From positions 2,305,174 to 2,369,173 of the forward strand of contig CP151667.1 in the NCBI GenBank assembly GCA_038400315.1: DNA of 64,000 nt. The letters run 5' to 3'. This DNA comes from Isosphaeraceae bacterium EP7. GTDB lineage: Bacteria > Planctomycetota > Planctomycetia > Isosphaerales > Isosphaeraceae. Under the pieces are notes generated by a model. The model saw nothing but the letters and a program-made list of their open reading frames with translations. It did no database searches and was not told the origin of the DNA. Shown piece by piece: positions 16,300 through 22,922 of the stretch. Numbering within the stretch: position 1 is the stretch's first letter; each line of letters opens with the position of its first letter. The position numbers and the translations under genes are program-made.

Positions 16300-17415
16300 A
16301 TGATGAGCCTCCGAATCCAGCGGATCGAAGCACGCGTCGTCGACCATCCGGTGCGCAGCGAAGGCGCGATCATCTCGTTTCTGGGCCGGCACGTGGCGTC
16401 GAGATATGTGACCGTGACGGTCACCGGCGACGACGGCCTGAAGGGCTACGGCGAGGCGACCACCGCGCCGATCTGGAGTGGGGAATCGGCCGAGACGGCC
16501 AAGTGGATGCTCGATGAGTTCATCGCGCCCAAGATCGTCGGGGCGACCTTCGGCGAGCCGGCCGAGGCGCTGGCGGTGCTCGACCGCGAGCTGCACGCGA
16601 ATGGGTTCGCCAAGGCGGCGCTCGACATCGCGCTCTGGGACCTCTGGGCCCGGCAGAAGGGGGTCTCGGTCTCGAGCCTGATCGCCGACCGGACGCCCAA
16701 GGAGTGGATTCCCAGCCGCGCGAGCATCGGGGTCTATCCGCCCGAGGAGACGGTGAGGCTGGCGGTCGAGTTCTGGGAGAAGGGGGTTCGCACCCTCAAG
16801 TTCAAGACGGGCAAGCCCGGCCTGGACGACGTGGCTCGGCTGAGGGCGGTCCGCGAACGGCTGGGGCCCGACCCGATCTTCACCATCGACGCCAACGGGG
16901 GCTACGCCACGGCGGACATCGCCGTACGGGCCATCGAGGAGCTGCTTCCGTTCAACCTGGCCCTGGCCGAGCAGCCGACGCCGAGGGACCGGATCGGGAT
17001 GCTTGCCGAAGTGAAGAAGCGAGTGAACGTGCCCATCCTGGCCGACGAGGCGGTGTTCACGCCGGGGCACCTGGAAGAGGCGATCGACCTGGACGCGTTC
17101 GACATCCTGTCGATCTATCCCGGCAAGAACGGCGGATTCAGCCACTCGCTGGCGATGGCCAGGCGGGCCCAGGCGGCGGGCAAGGCGTGCGCAATCGGGT
17201 CGAACCTGGAGACCGACCTGGGCCAGGCGGCGATGGCCGTCCTGGCGGCGAGCCTGTCCGCGTTCCCCACCGAGACCTATGCCTGCGACCTGATGGGTGC
17301 GCTCTTCTACGCGAAATCGTACGTGACGCCGCCGATCGTATTCCGCGACGGCGGGGTGGTGGTGCCGACGGGGCTCGGGTTCGGGGTCGAGCCGGTTGAC
17401 GGAGGCGGGGCATGA
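16300..17415 (+). CDS. Enolase-superfamily enzyme (mandelate racemase/muconate cycloisomerase type)
   Basis: A 371-residue protein with the N-terminal capping domain (about 1-125) and the (beta/alpha)7-beta barrel. Catalytic residues can be placed: the lysine pair in TLKFKTGK (K167, K169), metal ligands D197 (TIDANGG), E224 (LAEQPTPRD) and D249/E250 (LADEAVF), and K276 on the sixth strand (YPGKNGG). The K-x-K and late-lysine arrangement matches the muconate cycloisomerase/dipeptide epimerase subgroup rather than mandelate racemase, which uses a His-Asp dyad. Family members abstract a proton alpha to a carboxylate. The gene overlaps the next one by 4 nt (ATGA). The substrate is unknown; the neighbours suggest a small carboxylic acid. 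Confidence 0.9.
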   Translation: MMSLRIQRIEARVVDHPVRSEGAIISFLGRHVASRYVTVTVTGDDGLKGYGEATTAPIWSGESAETAKWMLDEFIAPKIVGATFGEPAEALAVLDRELHANGFAKAALDIALWDLWARQKGVSVSSLIADRTPKEWIPSRASIGVYPPEETVRLAVEFWEKGVRTLKFKTGKPGLDDVARLRAVRERLGPDPIFTIDANGGYATADIAVRAIEELLPFNLALAEQPTPRDRIGMLAEVKKRVNVPILADEAVFTPGHLEEAIDLDAFDILSIYPGKNGGFSHSLAMARRAQAAGKACAIGSNLETDLGQAAMAVLAASLSAFPTETYACDLMGALFYAKSYVTPPIVFRDGGVVVPTGLGFGVEPVDGGGA

Positions 17416-18290
17416 TCGTCGACGTGCACACGCACGCCTGGCCGCGCCGGGATTGCTTCTCCGCCTCGTTCCTGGCCGACTCCCGGCGCATGCGAGCCGA
17501 CGCGGTCGAGCCGGTGAATTGCTACGAAGACTATCGCGACAGCACCGCCGGCGAGGACGTGCTGGCGGTCGTCTTCGGCGGCAAGGCACGCCTCGGCGGG
17601 ATCTGGGTGGACGACTCGGACGTGGCCGATTACGTGGCGAAGGCTCCCGACCGGCTGCTCGGGTTCATGTCGCTCGACCCGACCCAGCCCGGCTGGGAGG
17701 ACGAGATGCGCGAGGGGCGCGAGCGGTTCGGGTTCTGCGGCATCAAGCTGATGCCCATGTACGCGGGCTTCATGCCCCAGGATGAACGCCTCGACCCGCT
17801 CTGGAAGTACGCCACCGACCACAGCCTGCCGGTGCTGCTGCATACCGGGACGACCTTCGTCTCCAACGCGCCCATCGAGTGCACGCTGCCGCGGCACCTG
17901 GACACGGTGGCGATCCGGTTCCCGCACGTGAAAATGATTCTGGCGCACCTTGGTCACCCCTACGAGGGGGAGACCATCGCCGTGATCCGCAAGCACGCCA
18001 ACCTGTATGCCGACGTGAGTGCCTTGTTCTATCGCCCCTGGCAGCTTTTCCACTCCCTGATGCTCGTCCAGGAATACGGGGTCTGGGGCAAGATCCTGTT
18101 CGGAACAGACTCCCCCATCACGACGGTGGCCGAGAGCCTGGCCGGCCTTCGAAGCCTGTGCGACATCAAGATCGACCGGTTCCAGATTCCCCGCGAGCGG
18201 ATCGAGGAGATGATCTACCGCGACTCCCTGACGCTGCTCGACCTGCCCGATCCGCGACGTGCGAATGCGGCAAGTCGTCACCGATTCTGA
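17412..18290 (+). CDS. Amidohydrolase family 2 (metal-dependent hydrolase)
   Basis: This 292-residue TIM-barrel protein has the metal-site motif DVHTH at residues 4-8, further histidines in VLLHTGTT and ILAHLGHP, and the late aspartate in FGTDSP. This is the constellation of the amidohydrolase_2 family, which includes decarboxylases and lactonases acting on aromatic or sugar-derived acids. Its start codon overlaps the stop of the enolase-superfamily gene, so translation is probably coupled. In this context it could open a lactone made by the upstream cycloisomerase-type enzyme, or decarboxylate its product; that is inference. No signal peptide is present. Confidence 0.9.
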   Translation: MIVDVHTHAWPRRDCFSASFLADSRRMRADAVEPVNCYEDYRDSTAGEDVLAVVFGGKARLGGIWVDDSDVADYVAKAPDRLLGFMSLDPTQPGWEDEMREGRERFGFCGIKLMPMYAGFMPQDERLDPLWKYATDHSLPVLLHTGTTFVSNAPIECTLPRHLDTVAIRFPHVKMILAHLGHPYEGETIAVIRKHANLYADVSALFYRPWQLFHSLMLVQEYGVWGKILFGTDSPITTVAESLAGLRSLCDIKIDRFQIPRERIEEMIYRDSLTLLDLPDPRRANAASRHRF

Positions 18291-18341
18291 TCGACATGAT
18301 CTCGGGTTCCTCTCTTTTGATCCGAGAGGGTTGAGTTTCCC

Positions 18342-18740
18342 ATGAGCCACGAAGATATCCAGGCGATCCGGGTTCCAGGGGCCCCCGTCGGCCCACTGCC
18401 GTACTCCCCGGCCATCCGCGCGGGCGACTTCGTATTCGTCTCGGGCCAGGCGTCGACCGTCGATAATGAGATCGTCCACGACACGTTCGAGAACGAGGCC
18501 CGGCGAACTTATGAGAATATCGGCAAAATTCTTGCCGCGGCCGGCCTGGATTTCAGCAGGGTCGTGCAGGTGCGCTGCTACCTCAACAGCAAGGCCGACT
18601 GGGACGCGCACAACCGGATCTTCCGCGAATACTTCGCGGAGCCGTACCCGGCCCGCACCTCGCTGGTCGGTTGCCTGGCGGACTTCGTGAAATACGAGGT
18701 CGACGTGGTGGCCTATGCTGGTCGCTCGAAGGAGGCCTGA
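18342..18740 (+). CDS. RidA family (YjgF/YER057c/UK114) protein
   Basis: A 132-residue single-domain protein with hallmark segments GPLPYSPAIRAGDFVFVSGQ (about residues 17-36) and PARTSLVGCLADFVKYEVDV (about 103-122), the latter carrying the conserved arginine that binds the substrate carboxylate in enamine/imine deaminases. RidA proteins hydrolyse reactive 2-aminoacrylate-like intermediates, and many paralogues sit in catabolic operons. It begins 51 nt after the amidohydrolase stop and ends 4 nt before the RraA-like gene, so it is very likely part of the same transcript. A role in clearing an imine or enol intermediate of the pathway is inferred. Confidence 0.9.
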   Translation: MSHEDIQAIRVPGAPVGPLPYSPAIRAGDFVFVSGQASTVDNEIVHDTFENEARRTYENIGKILAAAGLDFSRVVQVRCYLNSKADWDAHNRIFREYFAEPYPARTSLVGCLADFVKYEVDVVAYAGRSKEA

Positions 18741-18744
18741 GCCG

Positions 18745-19428
18745 ATGACCGCGCCCGACACATTCGCCGACGACCGGGGCCGCCTGGCCTGGATCCGGGA
18801 GAACCTGCACGTCCCGGCCGTCTGCGACATCCTGGACGACCTGGGGCATCGCGACCGGGCGATGCATCAGCGCCTCAGGCCGCTGGATCCCGCCTGCTGC
18901 ACGATCGTGGGCCGTGCCCGGACGTTTCGCTGGATGGAAACCGACTACGTGGTGGAGGCCGATCCCTACGGCCTGGAGATCGACGCGATGGACTCGCTGG
19001 GGCCCGGAGACGTCGCGGTGCACTCCAGCGATCCGGGCTGGACGAATGCCCCCTGGGGCGAGCTGATGAGCACCCTGGCCAAGCGCAACGGGGCGGCCGG
19101 CTGCATCTGCGACAGCATGGTGCGCGATTGTCGTCAGATCATGTCGATGAGCTTCCCCGTCTTCGCCGCGGGCATCCGGCCGCTGGACAGCAAGGGACGC
19201 GGCCGGGTGATGGCCTACGATGTGCCGGTGCGATGCGGCGGGGTGCTCGTGCGGCCGGGGGAGTTGGTCTTCGCCGACTACGACGGCGTGGTGGTGATCC
19301 CCCGCGAAGTCGAGGACGAGGTGATCCGGCTGGCCGGCGAGAAGATCACGGCCGAGAGCGCCACCCGGCGCGAGTTGCTGAAGGGGCGCACGCTGCGCGA
19401 CGTCTTCGACGAGTACGGCGTCCTCTGA
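18745..19428 (+). CDS. RraA-like protein (possible HMG/oxaloacetate-type aldolase)
   Basis: A 227-residue protein of the RraA/demethylmenaquinone methyltransferase-like fold. The conserved block runs WGELMSTLAKRNGAAG, followed by ICDSMVRD with the R-D pair typical of metal-dependent 4-hydroxy-4-methyl-2-oxoglutarate aldolases, then GELVFADYDGVVVIP. In catabolic operons such proteins usually act as class II retro-aldolases on 2-oxo-acid intermediates rather than as RNase E inhibitors. The ATG at 18745, 4 nt after the RidA stop, is preferred over an in-frame start 30 nt upstream that would overlap ridA. This is the last gene of the four-gene cluster; the convergent alcohol dehydrogenase ends 9 nt away. 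Confidence 0.87.
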   Translation: MTAPDTFADDRGRLAWIRENLHVPAVCDILDDLGHRDRAMHQRLRPLDPACCTIVGRARTFRWMETDYVVEADPYGLEIDAMDSLGPGDVAVHSSDPGWTNAPWGELMSTLAKRNGAAGCICDSMVRDCRQIMSMSFPVFAAGIRPLDSKGRGRVMAYDVPVRCGGVLVRPGELVFADYDGVVVIPREVEDEVIRLAGEKITAESATRRELLKGRTLRDVFDEYGVL

Positions 19429-19437
19429 ACCGCGTGC

Positions 19438-20475
19438 TCAGGAATGGAGGTCGAGGACGACACGGCCCTCGATCGTTCCGGCGCGCATCCGGTCGAAGAC
19501 GTCGTTGACGTTCTCCAATGTGTCGGTGGTCACCGTGGCCTTGACCTTGCCCGCGCCGGCAAAGTCCAGGGCCTCGCGGAGATCGAGCCGGGTGCCGACG
19601 ATGGAGCCCCGTACCGTGATGCCGGCGAGGACGACGTCGAAGATGGGCAGGGGGAAGTCGCCGGCGGGCAGGCCGTTCAGGACGATCGTGCCGCCGCGCC
19701 GGACCATGCCGATCGCCTGGCGGAACGCCCCGGCGGAAGCAGCCGTAACGAGGACGCCGTGGGCCCCGCCGATCTCCTTCTTGAGATAGGCCGCGGGATC
19801 GGTCTCACGGGCGTCGACGACAACCGTCGCGCCGAGGCGTCGCGCGAGGTCGAGCTTGTCCTGGCCCACGTCGACCGCGGCGACCTGATAGCCCATCACC
19901 TTGGCATATTGCACCGCGAGATGACCCAGGCCGCCGACGCCGGAGATGACCATCCACTCGCCGGGTTTGGCGTCGGTCATCTTCAGGCCCTTGTAGACCG
20001 TCACTCCGGCGCAGAGGATCGGGGCGATATCGACGAAGCTGACGTTGTCGGGCAGGTGGCCGACGTAGTCGGGGTCCGCCAGGAGATACTCGGCGAAGCT
20101 TCCATTGACGGAGTAGCCGGTGTTCTTCTGCGCCTCGCAGAGCGTCTCCCAGCCACCCCAGCAATGCTCGCAGTGCCCGCAAGCGGTGTAGAGCCAGGGG
20201 ACCCCGACGCGGTCGCCTTCCTTGATATGATGCACGCCCGAGCCGACCGCGGCGACGAAGCCGACCCCCTCGTGGCCGGGGATGAACGGGGGCCTCGGCT
20301 TGACCGGCCAGTCGCCCTCGACGGCGTGCAGGTCGGTGTGGCAGACGCCGGCAGCCTCGACCTTGACGAGGATCTCGCCGGCCCCCGGTTCCGGGACGGG
20401 GACCTCCTCGATCACGAGCGGCTTGCCGAGTTCGCGGGATACGGCCGCCTTCATCATCGTCTTCGTCGTCGCCAT
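19438..20475 (-). CDS. adhP: Zinc-dependent alcohol dehydrogenase (AdhP type)
   Basis: From the ATG at 20473-20475 the product is 345 residues of the medium-chain dehydrogenase family. Catalytic zinc ligands are C45 ([15 protein letters not shown]), H68/E69 (PGHEGVG) and C155. The structural zinc cysteines are C99, C102, C105 and C113. The Rossmann motif GVGGLG is at about 179-184, with D202 favouring NAD over NADP. The segment after C45 is typical of prokaryotic AdhP-like ethanol dehydrogenases. The open frame extends upstream another 61 codons, but that part lacks homology-like composition. It converges on the RraA gene, so it is a separate unit. Confidence 0.92.
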   Translation of the reverse strand: MATTKTMMKAAVSRELGKPLVIEEVPVPEPGAGEILVKVEAAGVCHTDLHAVEGDWPVKPRPPFIPGHEGVGFVAAVGSGVHHIKEGDRVGVPWLYTACGHCEHCWGGWETLCEAQKNTGYSVNGSFAEYLLADPDYVGHLPDNVSFVDIAPILCAGVTVYKGLKMTDAKPGEWMVISGVGGLGHLAVQYAKVMGYQVAAVDVGQDKLDLARRLGATVVVDARETDPAAYLKKEIGGAHGVLVTAASAGAFRQAIGMVRRGGTIVLNGLPAGDFPLPIFDVVLAGITVRGSIVGTRLDLREALDFAGAGKVKATVTTDTLENVNDVFDRMRAGTIEGRVVLDLHS

Positions 20476-20732
20476 CGATCGCCCCCCCCAGATTCGAGAT
20501 GGGGACCGCGCCGGCCCCAGGCCGAGACGATCAGGACGATGAACGAGTCGCCCTTGCCGCCTCAATTCTAGGCGTCCGGGACAGGCGGCACAACAGACTG
20601 CGAGAGGGGATGGGACGGAGATCGTGAAGGGCGAGCGGCTCGTCCAGCATCTTGGCAAGGTCGGCCGTCAGCCCGATACTACGGGATCACGGACCTGCCC
20701 CAGGCTCGACAACCCGATCGGGAGAACCGGCG

Positions 20733-21842
20733 ATGAGACGATTTCTAGCCGCGACCCTGCCCGCCCTGGCCCTCCTCGGGCCCCCGGCCGCATTCGGCCA
20801 CGACCCTGTGCCTCTCGCCATCGGGGCCAAGGCCCCCGAGTTCAAGCTTCCAGGCGTCGACGGCAAGGACCACAAGCTCGGCGAATACGCCGCAGCGAAG
20901 GTCCTGGTCGTCTGCTTCACGTGCAACCACTGCCCGACCGCGCAGGCCTACGAGGCGCGTGTGGCGAGGCTCGTCGCGGACTACAAGGACAAAGGCGTGG
21001 CCGTCGTCGCCATCTCGCCCAATGATCCGAAGGCCGTCAGCCTCGCCGAGTTGGGCTACTCCGACCTCGGCGACTCGTTCGATGAGATGAAGCTCAGGGC
21101 CAAGGACGGCAACTACAACTATCCCTATCTCTACGACGGCGAGACGCAGGAGACCGCCAAGGCCTACGGGGTGCTGGCGACCCCCCACATCTTCATCTTC
21201 GACAAGGACCGCAAGCTCCGCTTCCAGGGCCGGTTCGACGACGAGGAGGTGAAGCCGCCGACCTCTCACGACACGATCAACGCCGTGAATGCGCTGCTGG
21301 CCGGCAAGCCGGTCCCGGTGGCGACGACCCGCGTGCAGGGCTGCTCGACCAAGTGGTCCGACAAGCGGGCCGACACGCTCAAGGCGATCGCGAAGTGGGA
21401 CGCCGAGCCGGTCGAACTGAAGTCGGCCGATGCGGCGGCCGTCTCGAAGCTGCTGGCCAACGACTCCAAGAAGTATCTGCTCCTCGGCGTCTGGTCGTCT
21501 GAGAGCCAGCCGGCCGTCGCCATTCTCGACGACCTGGTCACCATCAACCGGATGTACCGTGGCCGGCCGTTCGAGATGGCGACCCTCAGCCTGGACGGGC
21601 CCGAGAAGCGAGACGAGACGCTGAAGGTGCTGCGCAAAAACCACGCGTCGGCCAGGAACTATCTGTTCCAGGGATCCGACCGCGAGACGATCGTCGATGC
21701 GATCGACAAGGAGTGGACGGGTTCCGGCCCCTACACCCTCCTCATCGCGCCCGGCGGCAAGGTGGTCTACCAGAAGGCCGGGGCCTTCGATGCGCTCGAA
21801 CTGAAGCGGGCCATCGTCGGGCAGCTTGGGCGAACCTACTGA
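20733..21842 (+). CDS. Exported redoxin/thioredoxin-like protein
   Basis: From the ATG at 20733 (GGGAGAA upstream) the product is 369 residues with a cleavable signal peptide (FLAATLPALALLGPPAAFGH). The N-terminal half is an AhpC/TlpA-like redoxin domain with the active site CNHCP (about residues 66-70) followed by TAQAYEARVARLV. This CNHCP variant is common in planctomycete exported redoxins. The C-terminal half (about 200-369) is a second, cysteine-poor thioredoxin-like region ending in GKVVYQKAGAFDALELKRAI. A thiol-disulphide role in the periplasm is likely. It stands alone on the plus strand between the dehydrogenase and the mobile-element region. Confidence 0.88.
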   Translation: MRRFLAATLPALALLGPPAAFGHDPVPLAIGAKAPEFKLPGVDGKDHKLGEYAAAKVLVVCFTCNHCPTAQAYEARVARLVADYKDKGVAVVAISPNDPKAVSLAELGYSDLGDSFDEMKLRAKDGNYNYPYLYDGETQETAKAYGVLATPHIFIFDKDRKLRFQGRFDDEEVKPPTSHDTINAVNALLAGKPVPVATTRVQGCSTKWSDKRADTLKAIAKWDAEPVELKSADAAAVSKLLANDSKKYLLLGVWSSESQPAVAILDDLVTINRMYRGRPFEMATLSLDGPEKRDETLKVLRKNHASARNYLFQGSDRETIVDAIDKEWTGSGPYTLLIAPGGKVVYQKAGAFDALELKRAIVGQLGRTY

Positions 21843-22012
21843 GCGATCCGCCGAGATCGATACCCGGGACGGAGCATCGATCGCAACAAGGGCGAACGAC
21901 GATGATGTCTTCGCCCCTCGTCCCTGCCCAGCCGCGGGCAATTCCTGGTGCCGCGGCAGGTCGCCCCTCTCCCTCTGAACCTCCCCACGAATGGCGAGCG
22001 CCGAGTTAACGA

Positions 22013-22477
22013 TTATCCCGCACGTTCGTACTCAATCGGTGACATGTAGCCCAGCGTCGAATGGCGCCGGACGCGGTTGTAGAACACCTCGATGTACTCG
22101 AAGAGGCTCGACCTCGCTTCTGCTCTCGTGGCATCGTCCTCGCCGTGGACCAACTCCTTCTTCAGGCTGGCGAAGAACGACTCCATCGGTGCGTTAACCC
22201 AGCAGTTGGCTCGACGACTCATGCTGCAGGTGATCCCCTGGCTGGTGAGCAGCCGCTGCGAGTGCTCACTGGCGTACTGGCTGCCCCGGTCGGTGTGGGC
22301 CACCAGGTCCCTCCCCGGCAGGCGTCGCGAGACCGCCATCTCCAGGGCCTCGACGACCAACCGGCTGTGTCGCCCCGCTCACTCATCGACCAGCCGACGA
22401 TCTGCCGCGAGAAGAGATCCTCCACGGCGGCCAGGTAGAGCCACCCCTGGCGAGTCGGGATGTAGGTGATATCGATG
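22013..22477 (-). pseudogene. IS3-family transposase OrfB, C-terminal fragment (frameshifted)
   Basis: The reverse strand encodes the second half of an IS3-type DDE transposase: [19 protein letters not shown] (first Asp of the triad), [19 protein letters not shown], then after a frameshift near 22365-22375 [23 protein letters not shown] (second Asp) and the Glu segment MESFFASLKKEL, ending in RRHSTLGYMSP. The frameshift fits a +2 or -1 change between the GWSMSER and SRLVVEAL blocks. The 5' part of the same or a closely related gene lies at 24382-24699, on the far side of the recombinase element. The transposase cannot be functional. Confidence 0.85.
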
Positions 22478-22496
22478 GTCTAATCGCAAATGACAA
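22478..22496 (+). repeat. Left terminal inverted repeat of the recombinase element
   Basis: The 12-bp core CGCAAATGACAA (22485-22496) is matched exactly, inverted, at 24363-24374. The outer 7 bp match with two mismatches. Confidence 0.75.
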
Positions 22497-22616
22497 GTTT
22501 TGCCTGAGCCGCACCGTCCGGATGGCGCCGAAACCGCGCCTTTCCCGCTGAGCCAACCGGGCTCTCGGTGGGCCCTTTATCCTCTCTCCGAGGTACACCA
22601 CCTCGGGGAGGGGATC

Positions 22617-22922
22617 ATGAGACACGACTGGCGGGTCACCCGCCGACTCGAGCCCCATCCGGACGGGCAACGGCGATGGGACCGCGCCTACCAATTGCTC
22701 CTGGACTGGGCCATGACCGTGCCCGCATCAGGGCAGCCCCTCGCGTCGGCCCCGTCGCCATCGATTAACACGCCGGAGGACGTCGATGAAAGTCGCGATC
22801 TATGTGCGCGTCTCGACACAACGACAGGCCCAGACTCAGACCATCGACCAGCAGATCGAGAGGCTGAGTGGCCACGCCAAGGTCCAAGGCTGGGAGTTGC
22901 CCGCGGCGGATGTCTTCCGTGA
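22617..22922 (+). CDS. Small ORF of the recombinase element, unknown function
   Basis: A 101-residue frame begins at an ATG preceded by GAGGGG and starts MRHDWRVTRRLEPHPDG, then RRWDRAYQLLLDWAM. The first 56 residues lie upstream of the recombinase; the rest overlaps the recombinase start by 137 nt in another frame. The N-terminal part is charged with a possible amphipathic helix. It resembles, from memory only, short companion ORFs found before recombinases of this kind. No known domain is recognised. It could be a recombination helper or regulator, or merely a leader frame. Confidence 0.4.
   Translation: MRHDWRVTRRLEPHPDGQRRWDRAYQLLLDWAMTVPASGQPLASAPSPSINTPEDVDESRDLCARLDTTTGPDSDHRPADREAEWPRQGPRLGVARGGCLP

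Noticed and set aside
16081-17589. Minus-strand frame of 502 codons
   Set aside because: It is antisense to the enolase-superfamily gene, which has intact catalytic residues.
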